Source: Haloarcula taiwanensis | GTDB taxonomy: Archaea; Halobacteriota; Halobacteria; Halobacteriales; Haloarculaceae | Length of the DNA stretch: 64,000 nt | Assembly (NCBI GenBank): GCA_002844335.1 | Contig: CP019154.1 | Coordinates: forward strand, 2,790,001-2,854,000 | Direction: 5' to 3' | Shown here: one piece after another, positions 1 to 8,365 of the stretch | Layout: each line of letters starts with the position of its first letter | Numbering within the stretch: the stretch's first letter is position 1 | The notes under the pieces: model-generated | Databases searched by the model: none | The model's input: only the letters and a program-made list of their open reading frames with translations | What the model was told of the DNA's origin: nothing | Translations under genes and position numbers: made by a program

Positions 1-45
1 AATTGGACTCGAACCTTATTATACAGTGTAAAAAAAAAGGAGCGT

Positions 46-1749
46 ATGCTCACAGCCCTCGTCGAACAGTACAAGTCGGTGATACGTGGATCACTCGATA
101 TTTTCGGTGTCTCCGGTTCAGTCGAGCGGAAAGTGCTCGCGGCCGTCGGTCTGCAGTTTGCCGCGTCTGTCGCACTGGCAGTTGTCTCGCTTGTCGCCAG
201 CGGGACCGTCCGGTTCGTCGTCACGGGCGTGTTGCTTGCTGGCGCTATCGTCGCGTTCGCCAACACGGTGTTCATTACCCGCGAGGACTTCGTCGAACCC
301 ATCACAGCGATGGCCGCGGGTGCGGACCATATCGCGGCTGGCGAACTCGACGTGGAACTGCCCGAGAGCGAGCGCGACGACGAGGTCGCCGAACTGCTCT
401 CCTCGTTTCGCTCGATGCAATCCTATCTGCTGACAGTGTCCGAACAGGCCGACGCGCTCTCCCGGCAGGAGTTCGACGCCGACGTTCTCGACGAGGACGT
501 GCCCGGGACCTTCGGGCAGTCGCTGGAGAAGATGGCCGCTAGTATGGACGATTATACCACCGAACTCAAGACGATGACCAGCGACCTCGAACGGCGCTCC
601 CAGGCGCTTAACGACCTCGTCGTCGCCTTCGGTGACGCCGCTGAACGGGCAAAAGACGGGGATCTGACGGCCACGATAGACGAGGACTTCGACGCCGACG
701 ACGAGCAGTTCGACGCCGTCGTCGAGAACTACAACGACCTCGTGACGACGCTCGGAGGGACGGTGGCAACCGTCGCCGCGTTCGCAGAGGACGTCGACGA
801 GACGAGCGATCACGTCACCCGAAGCATCGAAGAGATTGACGACGCGAGCGACGAGATCTCCCGGTCGATTCAGGAAATCTCGGCTGGTGCCAGCCAGCAG
901 GCGTCACGTCACGACGACGTCGCTTCCGAGATGAACACGCTGTCTGCCACCGTCGAAGAGATCGCTGCGACCGCCGAGAACGCGGCCGACACCGCCGAGA
1001 AGGCGACACAGCGAGGGCGCGAGGGACGCGCGGACGCCGAGCAGGCGATCGACGAACTCGACGAGATGGAGGCCCGTATCGACGATATCGCCGTTGCGGT
1101 CGAAAGTCTGGTCGACCAGATCAGCGAGATCGACGACATCGTCGAGGTCATCACAGACATCGCCGAGCAGACCAACATGCTCGCACTGAACGCCTCCATC
1201 GAGGCGGCCCGCGCGGACGCAAGCGGGGACGGGTTCGCCGTCGTCGCCGACGAGGTGAAAACACTCGCAGAAGAGACCCGCGACGCCGCAACAGACGTAT
1301 CAGACCGGATACAGGCAGTCCAGCACGAGGCCAGCGAGACCGTCAGCGACGTGGAGGCGACGAACCAGCAGGTGACCGACAGCGCCGCGACAATCGAGTC
1401 GGCGCTCCGGGACTTCGAGGACATCGTCGACGTGCTCGGCGAGGTCAACGCCTCGATTCAGGAGATATCGGGAGCCACCGCCGAGCAGGCGGAAACCACG
1501 CAGGAGGTCGTCGATATGGTCGACGAGGTCGCCGAAGTGAGCGAGCAGACAAACGAGGAGTCAGAGGCCGTTGCCGCCGCGACAGAGGAACAGACCGCGA
1601 CGATTACCGAAGTGACCACCGAGGTACAGGAGATGGCAACACAGACCGACGAGTTGCGTGAGGTGCTTGCGGAGTTCGAGGTTACAGAGGACGCAGCAGG
1701 GCCATCGAGGACCGTTTCTGCACCCACGATAACGACCGCTGACGACTGA
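46..1749 (+). CDS. Methyl-accepting chemotaxis-type transducer (Htr family)
   Basis: A 567-residue membrane transducer that should pass a signal to CheA/CheW and set archaellum switching. Two hydrophobic segments (about residues 30-51 and 56-78) are separated by only a few residues, so there is no extracellular sensor domain. A HAMP region follows (about 79-132) and a second HAMP-like stretch lies near 190-245. A long coiled coil then carries the signalling-hairpin tip with EQTNMLALNASIEAARA near residue 375. Glu/Gln-rich pairs in the flanking helices are plausible methylation sites. The ATG is preceded by a purine-rich AAGGAG at good spacing. With no external domain it probably senses a membrane or cytoplasmic cue, or works through a partner protein. 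The family is certain; the stimulus is unknown. Confidence 0.93.
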   Translation: MLTALVEQYKSVIRGSLDIFGVSGSVERKVLAAVGLQFAASVALAVVSLVASGTVRFVVTGVLLAGAIVAFANTVFITREDFVEPITAMAAGADHIAAGELDVELPESERDDEVAELLSSFRSMQSYLLTVSEQADALSRQEFDADVLDEDVPGTFGQSLEKMAASMDDYTTELKTMTSDLERRSQALNDLVVAFGDAAERAKDGDLTATIDEDFDADDEQFDAVVENYNDLVTTLGGTVATVAAFAEDVDETSDHVTRSIEEIDDASDEISRSIQEISAGASQQASRHDDVASEMNTLSATVEEIAATAENAADTAEKATQRGREGRADAEQAIDELDEMEARIDDIAVAVESLVDQISEIDDIVEVITDIAEQTNMLALNASIEAARADASGDGFAVVADEVKTLAEETRDAATDVSDRIQAVQHEASETVSDVEATNQQVTDSAATIESALRDFEDIVDVLGEVNASIQEISGATAEQAETTQEVVDMVDEVAEVSEQTNEESEAVAAATEEQTATITEVTTEVQEMATQTDELREVLAEFEVTEDAAGPSRTVSAPTITTADD

Positions 1750-1756
1750 TGACTCG

Positions 1757-2233
1757 CTATGCGCGTGGGTCCCGATCTGGACCGGGATACTCGCCGTTCT
1801 CGACGACGGGATACAGTGACTCCGGATCGAACAGGCGAGCAAAGGCATCCGGCGGTCTGACACTCAGGGACATATGACGGTTGAGCGACGCGCTGGTCCG
1901 GGCGCTACGCAGGTCGTCCGCATAGGACAGGAGGTGCTGTGCGCCGCCCCGGTAAGCCGAGGCCAGCGCGGGATGGTCTCCGGCCGGGTGGTCGACAATA
2001 TCACAGTCGGGTTCGATCCGCGCCCGCCAGTCGGCCGCCAGATCGGCGTCAGCAAGGTCGGTGATGACGGCAGCGGCATCATCTAACAGGTGGTCGCTCG
2101 CGACGAGCGTGACCCACGAGTGCCGGCGGACGTGGTCGATAGCGGCACGGGCATCGCTGTCTGGCCCACACAACAGGTCGGCCGCGAGGACATCGGCATC
2201 GGCAACGACACGCGCTGGCGACGACTCATGCAT
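1757..2233 (-). CDS. PIN-like haloarchaeal protein (DUF7384-like)
   Basis: A 158-residue protein starting MHESSPARVVADADVLAADLL. The acidic VVADADVL strand near the N-terminus, followed by a helix, a HSWVTLVASD strand and a second acidic cluster (LLDDAAAVITDLADADLA), resembles the fold of PIN-type nucleases. The match is by eye and the full set of four PIN acids is not proven. The ATG at 2233 is favoured over an upstream in-frame codon because it overlaps the end of a 35-residue gene by 8 nt, which implies translational coupling. It converges on the transducer gene with only 7 nt between stops. I know the family as an uncharacterised haloarchaeal group. An RNase or toxin role is inference. 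Confidence 0.75.
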   Translation of the reverse strand: MHESSPARVVADADVLAADLLCGPDSDARAAIDHVRRHSWVTLVASDHLLDDAAAVITDLADADLAADWRARIEPDCDIVDHPAGDHPALASAYRGGAQHLLSYADDLRSARTSASLNRHMSLSVRPPDAFARLFDPESLYPVVENGEYPGPDRDPRA

Positions 2234-2333
2234 CGTCTTTGTCCTCCGCGCGGTGCGCTTCGAGGGCCGCACAGACAGCGTCGACCGTGATCTGGTGGTC
2301 CGCCGCACGTTCAAACAGCGTCGCCCATGTCAT
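2226..2333 (-). CDS. 35-residue protein coupled to the PIN-like gene
   Basis: A short reading frame encoding MTWATLFERAADHQITVDAV and a further 15 residues rich in Ala and acids. Its stop lies inside the start region of the PIN-like gene (8 nt overlap). The peptide looks like one amphipathic helix with the normal haloarchaeal acidic bias, which an accidental frame would rarely show. No Shine-Dalgarno sequence precedes the ATG (the upstream bases on this strand are pyrimidine-rich), so the message may be leaderless. A small protein directly ahead of a PIN-like protein recalls VapB/VapC order, but I see no ribbon-helix-helix or AbrB motif. Function unknown. Confidence 0.55.
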   Translation of the reverse strand: MTWATLFERAADHQITVDAVCAALEAHRAEDKDDA

Positions 2334-2613
2334 AGGAGAAAACAGTGGTCGAACGATGAAAAACCCGTGCCGTCTGTCGTCTGTCGGCCGCCTGTCTGAC
2401 GGGCATTTATGCCTACCGGTAGCATTCCACCCGGTACGGGCGCGCTTCCACGGCTGCAGTGGATGTCGGTGACACTGCGTGCCATCCTATCCTCCCCAGG
2501 CGCGCCCGGACACCGCGATCCTCCCTTTCATATCCTACTTCCCCCCGGCTTTCGTCGAAGACAGCGAAACTGTCAGTCTGAGAGCGACTGCGGCAGAGCG
2601 GACCCGGGAAGTT

Positions 2614-3279
2614 TCAGGCTGATGCGTCGCCCCGGAGCGTTGCCCGGATGTCGTCCAGCCCGCCGGGGTCGGCCATAATGGCGACGCTGTCGCCGGGCTC
2701 GATCTCGGTCTGTGGGAGCGGAATCGTCATCGGTTCGTGATCCTTTCCGTGGGCGTAGATGCGGGCGTCGCCGGGGAGGTCCACCTCAACGACTCGTTTG
2801 CCGACGAACGGCGAGTCATCGGGGATTCGGATACTCGCGACCGATAGCTGTTCGGTCAGGTCGGCGAGAACGTTGAAGTCACCGCCAAGCAGTGCCGTCT
2901 TCGCGCCGGCCGCGCCCAGCCGCTCGGGGTAGATTATCTCGTCTACATCAGCGGCGTACTTCTCGTAGATTTCCTCGCGGTAGTCGGCGTCGATTCGTAG
3001 AACAGTTCGACAGCCGAACTCTTTGCCGATCATACAGGCAGTGAAGTTCGTGTTCAGATCGCCCGTGAGGCCGCCGATAGCGTCTGCGCTTTCGATGCCG
3101 GCATCGACGAGGACGCTTTCCTCGTTGCCATCACCCTGGATAGTCTCGAATCCGGTTTCCCTGGCCCGTTCGACCTTCACAGGGTCGTTGTCGACGATAA
3201 CGACTTCGTGGCCCTCGCTTTGCAGAATCCGTGCGGTCCGGATGCCGACGCGGCCATAGCCAACGATAACGAACTTCAT
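2614..3279 (-). CDS. trkA: TrkA-type RCK potassium uptake regulatory protein
   Basis: A 221-residue cytoplasmic protein with one RCK_N and one RCK_C domain. The Rossmann signature VIVGYGRVG lies at residues 4-12, and the second strand ends VIVDND, which fits NAD(H) binding. RCK_C (about 137-218) contains the usual hydrophobic-Gly pattern ending in PGDSVAIMAD. Such proteins gate Trk/Ktr potassium transporters; no TrkH membrane subunit lies next to it here, so its partner is elsewhere. The ATG is about 23 nt downstream of a TATA-like TTTTTAAT, consistent with a leaderless transcript. It could instead serve another RCK-gated channel. Confidence 0.9.
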   Translation of the reverse strand: MKFVIVGYGRVGIRTARILQSEGHEVVIVDNDPVKVERARETGFETIQGDGNEESVLVDAGIESADAIGGLTGDLNTNFTACMIGKEFGCRTVLRIDADYREEIYEKYAADVDEIIYPERLGAAGAKTALLGGDFNVLADLTEQLSVASIRIPDDSPFVGKRVVEVDLPGDARIYAHGKDHEPMTIPLPQTEIEPGDSVAIMADPGGLDDIRATLRGDASA

Positions 3280-3301
3280 GGACTACGGTACGACGGCCAC
3301 C

Positions 3302-3309
3302 ATTAAAAA
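3302..3309 (-). promoter_or_regulatory. TATA-like element for trkA; may also end transcription of the upstream gene
   Basis: Reading the minus strand, CATTTTTAATGG lies about 23-30 nt upstream of the trkA ATG, the right distance for an archaeal TATA box on a leaderless message. The same T-run lies just past the stop of the CARDB-like gene at 3337 and could also act as its T-rich terminator. Confidence 0.45.
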
Positions 3310-3336
3310 TGTGAACGGGTGACAGGGTGACGGGGC

Positions 3337-4263
3337 TTAGCTTTCTGACGTCGCGTTTCCTTCAGTCCCGTTGTCCGTTTCGTCAGTTTCGTCGCCTTCG
3401 TCAGCCTCCTCAGTCTCATTGGCTGGCGGTTCTTCAGTTTCGTCGGCGGGCGGTTCTTCAGTTTCGTCGGCGGGCGGCTCTTCAGTCTCGTTGGCTGGGG
3501 GCTCTTCGGTCTCGTTGGCTGGTGGCTCTTCAGTCTCGTTGGCTGGGGGCTCTTCGGTCTCATTCGCTGGTGGCTCGATAGTGATCTCGGCGAACGCACC
3601 GTCGTCGCGCGTGAAGACGCTATGGATGTACGTGTCCGGCCCGACACCGGTCGTGTCGACGGTAAACGTCACGTCAGCAGATTCGTTCGCGTCGAGGCTC
3701 ACGGACTCAGAGACCAGCGGCTGGCCGTTCAGTCGGAACTCGACGCTCTGGGTCGTGTTGAACTCGTTCGGGTTGGCGACAGTTGCGGTGACCGTGACGT
3801 TGTCACCGGCGGTGGCGTTCGTCGGTGCGTCGAGGCTCTCCAGCGTGAACGAGTCAGAGATGGTAACCGCGGCGACCTGTCCGTCGTCGCTGGTGAAGAC
3901 ACCGTGGCGGTAGTCACCGGGTTCGATGCCGGTCGTGTCCGCCGAGAACTGAACGGTTGCGCTCTCGTTAGGCTCAAGCGTGACGAGCGTCCGGTCGACG
4001 ACGGCCCCGTCGAACCGGAACGCCACGGATTCAGTCACCGCGGTGTTTTGATTGTTCGTGACCGTCGCGGCCACGTCAGCAGTCGAGTTGGGAGCGACGC
4101 TCTGGGGTGCGGTCAGGGAATCGAGAGTGACCCCCGTGTTCGCGGCTTGTTCTGACGGCGATTCCTGTTGCGCTGTCACGCCCGGTACGGCCCCGACCTG
4201 TGCGGTGAGGCCGCCGACGACGAGGAGCGCAGCGAAAACGGCGAGTGTGCGAGTTCGTATCAT
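3337..4263 (-). CDS. Secreted CARDB-like protein with PPANETEE tail repeats
   Basis: A 308-residue exported protein. The N-terminus (MIRTRTLAVFAALLVVGGL) is a signal peptide ending near VTAQQ. Two tandem beta-sandwich units of about 95 residues follow. Each contains a stretch of the form NESA-V-F--DTTG--P--Y-H-VFT-DDG, as in CARDB/BatA-like adhesion domains. The C-terminus is an eight-residue repeat (see 3410-3577) and then an acidic tail with further N-x-T/S sequons. There is no C-terminal membrane anchor, so it is released or held by partners. The ATG at 4263 is chosen because it directly precedes the basic-hydrophobic signal and has a TTTAT element about 60 nt upstream. It is probably an N-glycosylated surface protein; its ligand is unknown. 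Confidence 0.85.
   Translation of the reverse strand: MIRTRTLAVFAALLVVGGLTAQVGAVPGVTAQQESPSEQAANTGVTLDSLTAPQSVAPNSTADVAATVTNNQNTAVTESVAFRFDGAVVDRTLVTLEPNESATVQFSADTTGIEPGDYRHGVFTSDDGQVAAVTISDSFTLESLDAPTNATAGDNVTVTATVANPNEFNTTQSVEFRLNGQPLVSESVSLDANESADVTFTVDTTGVGPDTYIHSVFTRDDGAFAEITIEPPANETEEPPANETEEPPANETEEPPANETEEPPADETEEPPADETEEPPANETEEADEGDETDETDNGTEGNATSES
3410..3577 (-). repeat. Seven 24-bp tandem repeats encoding EPPANETE
   Basis: Seven head-to-tail 24-bp units at the 3' end of the CARDB-like gene encode EPPANETE. Five units carry Asn-Glu-Thr, an N-glycosylation sequon; two adjacent units have Asp in place of Asn and lose it. The DNA copies are very similar, so the array is probably young and able to change length. 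Confidence 0.95.
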
Positions 4264-4641
4264 GGTTCGATTCTGCGGTGATCGGCAGGCAATGCGAACT
4301 GTTCGACGGGTGAACGACACATAAACCGGCGAGACAGTTCAGCAGAGACTAATAACCTGCTAAGCCGTTCGCTGTGACTGCTGGCTCGGGAAAGTGAGAC
4401 TGAGCGATAGATACGTGGTATTAAAAATTTTTGCCGGTGATTAAGCTCTCGGCAGAGAAGCGCGTACGCTGGCGAGAGATGGCGGAAAGCAGCCGTTATT
4501 TTGGGTTAGTACGAATAGCCATGGGACAACCACACATACAGACGACCGCCGCAGCGACCCGAGCGAACAAGACGGCGGGTGCTACCCTACACTGACAGCG
4601 CCCTTTCGACACCGGTTTACCCGTCGACAGTAGAGGATGCG
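4264..4641. other. Divergent intergenic region, CARDB-like gene / RNase Z
   Basis: 378 bp without a convincing gene. On the minus side a TTTAT near 4321-4325 suits the CARDB-like gene. An AT-rich patch (ATTAAAAATTTTTG, about 4420-4434) and TTATTTTGG near 4496 are the best TATA candidates for the rightward RNase Z transcript. A 23-codon frame beginning at 4520 is not acidic and has no other support. Confidence 0.5.
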
Positions 4642-5577
4642 ATGACCATGCGCGTGACGTTTCTCGGGACGAGTGGGGCCGTGCCGACGACCCAGCGCAA
4701 CACGAGCAGCATCTTCGTCAACCGCGACGGCGACTACCTCCTCTTCGACTGCGGCGAGGGCACACAGCGACAGATGATGCGCTTTGGGACCGGCTTCGCT
4801 ATCGACCACCTGTTCGTCACGCATCTCCACGGCGACCACGTCCTCGGGATTCCGGGCCTGCTCCAGACGTGGGACTTCAACGAACGCGACCGCGCCATCG
4901 CCGTCCACACGCCGGCGGGCACGCGCGGGAACATCAAACAGCTCATTCAGGCCAACGGGACGACACCGTCGTTTCCCGTCCGCATCAACGAGGTGTCGGC
5001 TGGAGACGTCGTCCTCGACCGGCCGGAGTACGAGATTCGAGCCATCGAGACGGCTCATCGCTGTGCCAGCGTCGGCTACGTCCTCGACGAGGACGACCGG
5101 AAGGGGAAGTTCGACCGGGAGAAAGCCGAAGAAGAGTTCGGCATCCCGCCGGGGCCGAAATACTCCAAGCTCCACCGCGGTGAGGCCATCGAACACGAGG
5201 GCGAGACCATCCAGCCGGAGGCCGTCGTCGGGCCGCCCCGTCCCGGTCGGCGGTTGGTCTACACCGGCGACACGCTGCCGACCGAGAGCGTCATCGAAGC
5301 GAGCGAGGGCGCTGACCTGCTGGTCCACGACGCCACCTTCGCCGAGGACCGGAAAGAGCGGGCGAAGGCGACAGCCCACTCTACTGCCCGGGAGGCCGCC
5401 GACGTAGCGCGACAGGCCGGCGCGTCGACACTGGCACTGACGCACATCTCGACGCGTTACGCCGCGAGCGCCGACAAGCTAGTTGACGAAGCTCGGGACG
5501 CGTTCGACGGCGAGGTCGTGCTCGCCGAAGACGGGATGGAGCGCCGCGTCGAGTTCCCGGACGCGGGCGAATCCTGA
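4642..5577 (+). CDS. rnz: Ribonuclease Z (tRNA 3' endonuclease)
   Basis: 311 residues, the normal length for short-form RNase Z. It cuts the 3' trailer from pre-tRNAs so that CCA can be added. It shows the metallo-beta-lactamase signature THLHGDH, which binds the two zinc ions, an N-terminal FLGTSGAVPT, the FDCGEGTQ strand, VYTGDT with a metal-binding Asp, and a late HIS motif (LTHISTRY). The ATG at 4642 (MTMRVTFLG) follows AGAGG at good spacing. An open frame continues upstream, but it lacks homology-like sequence. The single tRNA gene in the window encodes no CCA, in line with the need for this enzyme. Confidence 0.96.
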   Translation: MTMRVTFLGTSGAVPTTQRNTSSIFVNRDGDYLLFDCGEGTQRQMMRFGTGFAIDHLFVTHLHGDHVLGIPGLLQTWDFNERDRAIAVHTPAGTRGNIKQLIQANGTTPSFPVRINEVSAGDVVLDRPEYEIRAIETAHRCASVGYVLDEDDRKGKFDREKAEEEFGIPPGPKYSKLHRGEAIEHEGETIQPEAVVGPPRPGRRLVYTGDTLPTESVIEASEGADLLVHDATFAEDRKERAKATAHSTAREAADVARQAGASTLALTHISTRYAASADKLVDEARDAFDGEVVLAEDGMERRVEFPDAGES

Positions 5578-5619
5578 TGAGATAGTGCAGCATTTATTCG
5601 TTGAAGCAGTAGCGGAGCC

Positions 5620-6693
5620 ATGACATACCGATTAGTCCACGTCGGTCTGGGGGGCCAAGGGTCCACCTGGGCGACGGACGCGATCCCACCGAACGTTCGC
5701 GACGACCGGATCGAGGTCGTCGCCGCGGTCGACACCGACCCCGAGCGGCACGAACTGGCCGAGCGGGAACTCGGCCTGTCGCCCGAAGAGTGTTACGCCG
5801 ACCTCGAAACCGCGCTCTCTGAGCGGCCGGCCGACATCTGTTCTATCGTGACGCCGCCGTCGACACACGAGGCCGTCGTGGAGACGGCACTCGCCCACGA
5901 CCTGCATATCATTTCGGAGAAGCCGATTGCCGACACGCTGGAGGCGTCGGTCCGCGTCGCCGAAAAAGTCGACGAGGCCGGCAAAAAAATGGGCGTTACG
6001 ATGAGCCACCGGTTCGACCGGGACAAGGCGACGTTCCAGCGGGCCGTCGAGGACGCCGGCCCCGTCGATTATCTGACGGCGCGGTACACGGGGAACGTCC
6101 GCGAACGAGACTTCTACGCCGACTACGTCTACGAAATGGAGAACATGCTGTTGCTCGACGGCGCAATCCACCACCTCGACATCCTCGCGTCGCTGGCCGA
6201 TTCGCCCTGTGAGCGGGTGTATGCCGAAACGTGGACGCCCGAGGAAGCCGACTACGACGGTGACTGCACCGGCTTCGTGACGCTGCATTTCGCCGACGGA
6301 ACCCGCGCCCAGTACGAGGGCAGCTACGCCAACGCGACCACGCTGAACGGCTGGGGACACGAACAGTTCCGCGCCGAGTGTGCGGACCAGACCGTCGTCC
6401 TCGACCGCCGCGACGTCGAGCGGTTCCACGCCGAGGACTACCACACCGGGAACTTCGAGAGCATCGGCAAGGGCGACGGCGAGTCGGTGCCACTCGCCGA
6501 GCGCCCCCACTGGAAGAACGCCTGGCTCATCGAGCAGTTCTGTGACTGGATCGACGGCGGCGAGCCGATGCCGACGAACGTCGACAGCGTCCTCCAGTCG
6601 ATGGCCATCGTCTTCGCCGCCATCGAGAGCAGCGAGACCGGCGAGGCCGTCGACGTGCAAGCGCTGCTTGAAGACGCCCGCGCGAACGCCTGA
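5620..6693 (+). CDS. Gfo/Idh/MocA-family NAD(P)-dependent oxidoreductase
   Basis: A 357-residue soluble dehydrogenase. The N-terminal Rossmann fold has GLGGQGSTWA (about residues 9-18) and an acidic end to strand 2 (AVDTD), suggesting NAD(H). The family's EKPIAD motif with the catalytic Lys lies near residue 105. In the C-terminal alpha/beta domain, GAIHHLDIL places a conserved His pair in the substrate pocket. It starts 42 nt after the RNase Z stop, so the two may be cotranscribed. The substrate is probably a sugar, inositol or sugar-acid derivative, but the sequence does not say which. Confidence 0.9.
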   Translation: MTYRLVHVGLGGQGSTWATDAIPPNVRDDRIEVVAAVDTDPERHELAERELGLSPEECYADLETALSERPADICSIVTPPSTHEAVVETALAHDLHIISEKPIADTLEASVRVAEKVDEAGKKMGVTMSHRFDRDKATFQRAVEDAGPVDYLTARYTGNVRERDFYADYVYEMENMLLLDGAIHHLDILASLADSPCERVYAETWTPEEADYDGDCTGFVTLHFADGTRAQYEGSYANATTLNGWGHEQFRAECADQTVVLDRRDVERFHAEDYHTGNFESIGKGDGESVPLAERPHWKNAWLIEQFCDWIDGGEPMPTNVDSVLQSMAIVFAAIESSETGEAVDVQALLEDARANA

Positions 6694-6708
6694 GCCGCTC
6701 GGTCGCTC

Positions 6709-7320
6709 TTATCCCGATTCGCCGCGGAACACGTCGTCCCGTTGTTCGTACTCCATCTCCTCACAGACAGCGGCGGCCACGTCCGCGCCCCACTCGCGTT
6801 CGACGAGGTGGACGGCGAGATCCAGACCGGACGTGACGCCGCCACAGGTCAGCACGTCGCCGTCGTCGACAACCCGGGCATCGACCACGGTCGCGTCCGT
6901 CGCTCGCAGGTCCTCTAGTGCACCGCCGTGTGTCACCGCCGGCCGACCGTCGAGCAGGCCGGCGCGGGCAAGCACCATCCCGCCGGTACAGACGCCGGCG
7001 ACGGTCGCGCCGCGGTCGTGGGCTGCCGCCACAGCCTCGGGTAGGTCTCCGCGCTCGGTCTCCATCCAGACGCCAGCATCGCTTCGGTCGTTCCACCCGC
7101 CGCCAGCAACGACAAGCAGGTCCGGGGTCACGTCGGCGAGCGGGCCGTCCGGTTCGACCCGGAGTCCGTGGCTCGCGGTGACGGTCCCGCTCTCCCGGAC
7201 TGAACGGAGGGTCACGTCCCACGACGCGCCAAAGCGCGCCGCGTTCTCGAACACCTCGTAGGGGCCGATTGCGTCCAGTTCGTCGAACCCGTCGAAACAG
7301 GCGATTGCGACAGCGTCCAT
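6709..7320 (-). CDS. DJ-1/PfpI-family protein (class I glutamine amidotransferase-like)
   Basis: A 203-residue single-domain protein. The nucleophile elbow GVCTGGMVLA places Cys near residue 111, and GFDELDAIGPYEVF carries the conserved acidic residue near residue 14. This layout fits the isonitrile hydratase/ThiJ branch of DJ-1 proteins rather than a protease. The start is taken as ATG at 7320; a GTG two codons upstream is possible. It converges on the oxidoreductase gene with 15 nt between stops. The biochemical activity (hydratase, glyoxalase or chaperone-like) cannot be told from the sequence. Confidence 0.87.
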   Translation of the reverse strand: MDAVAIACFDGFDELDAIGPYEVFENAARFGASWDVTLRSVRESGTVTASHGLRVEPDGPLADVTPDLLVVAGGGWNDRSDAGVWMETERGDLPEAVAAAHDRGATVAGVCTGGMVLARAGLLDGRPAVTHGGALEDLRATDATVVDARVVDDGDVLTCGGVTSGLDLAVHLVEREWGADVAAAVCEEMEYEQRDDVFRGESG

Positions 7321-7427
7321 GCCCACAAGATGGGTGACAGCGAGAAATAGCCGGTGGCTTCAGGTGATTTGGTATTATACAGCAGGCAGCCGGAGTGTTC
7401 TTTGGGGACGCCACCGAGCGAACAGGT

Positions 7428-8306
7428 ATGTCCCACCCGTTTCACATCGTCGACGTGTTCGCCCGGGAGCGATACACCGGGAACCAGTTGGCCGTCGTGA
7501 CCGACGCCGGCGACCTGCACGAGGACGAGATGCAGGCCATCGCCGCCGAGATAGACTACTCGGAGACGACGTTCGTCACCGGGGAGCCAAGCGACGGCGC
7601 GTGGCCGGTCCGTATCTTCACGCCCGCAGCCGAGATACCCTTCGCCGGCCATCCAACCCTCGGAACGGTACAGGTCATCCGAGACCAGATCGCTGACGGA
7701 ACCCCCGAAACGGTGACGCTGGACCTGCCCGTCGGTGAAGTCCCGGTCGACATCGGGGAGCGCGACGGCCGCGAGACGCTGTGGATGACACAGCCGACCC
7801 CCGAGTTCGGTGAGCAATTAGCCCACGAAGACCTCGCTGCCGTCCTCGGCCTGTCGGCTGACCGACTGGACCACGATTGGCCGGTGGAAATCGTCTCGAC
7901 GGGGCTGGCGACAATTGTCGTCCCGGTGGCCGACCGCGACGCGCTGGAAGCCATCGATGTGGATCGGGACGCCTACGACGCCGTGACCGGCGACCGCGAC
8001 GCGAAGAACGTCCTAGCAGTCTGTCGAGCGCCGCGGAGCGAGGCCAACGACCTCGCAGTCCGCGTGTTCGCGCCGTTCTACGACGTGCCCGAGGACCCCG
8101 CGACCGGCTCCTCGAACGGCTGTCTCGCGGCCTACCTCGCCCGCCACGAGATGCTCGGGAGCCCTGCCGTCGAGGCCCGTGTCGAGCAGGGCTACGAGAT
8201 GGGGCGACCGTCGCTGTTGCATCTCTCGACTGACGGCAGCGGCGAGGATATCAACGTCCGGGTCGGCGGCAGCGTCGTTCCCGTTGCTCGCGGTGACCTG
8301 CTGTAA
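7428..8306 (+). CDS. PhzF-family isomerase
   Basis: A 292-residue protein of the PhzF/diaminopimelate epimerase-like fold, built as two similar halves. The general acid/base Glu is in IDYSETTFV, the first half carries PFAGHPTLG, and the second half carries EDPATGSSNGCLAAY, a hallmark of the family. The ATG at 7428 begins MSHPFHIVDVFA, the usual N-terminus. It is transcribed away from the DJ-1-like gene across a 107-bp gap. In bacteria PhzF isomerises a phenazine precursor. No phenazine genes are present here, so the substrate is open. Confidence 0.9.
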   Translation: MSHPFHIVDVFARERYTGNQLAVVTDAGDLHEDEMQAIAAEIDYSETTFVTGEPSDGAWPVRIFTPAAEIPFAGHPTLGTVQVIRDQIADGTPETVTLDLPVGEVPVDIGERDGRETLWMTQPTPEFGEQLAHEDLAAVLGLSADRLDHDWPVEIVSTGLATIVVPVADRDALEAIDVDRDAYDAVTGDRDAKNVLAVCRAPRSEANDLAVRVFAPFYDVPEDPATGSSNGCLAAYLARHEMLGSPAVEARVEQGYEMGRPSLLHLSTDGSGEDINVRVGGSVVPVARGDLL

Positions 8307-8365
8307 CTGGCCGCGCCACCGGCGGTACCGCCACACTCATTTCGACCCGTCCACAACGCCGCGGC

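Noticed and set aside
118-813. 231-codon open frame opposite the transducer gene
   Set aside because: Lies fully under a clear chemoreceptor; no domain or haloarchaeal acidity.
4520-4591. 23-codon frame upstream of RNase Z
   Set aside because: Not acidic, no helix or motif, and it ends well before the RNase Z start without coupling.
5632-6660. 342-codon open frame opposite the Gfo/Idh oxidoreductase
   Set aside because: Same GC-driven shadow; composition is Val/Arg/Gly-rich with no domain, and the sense protein has full family motifs.
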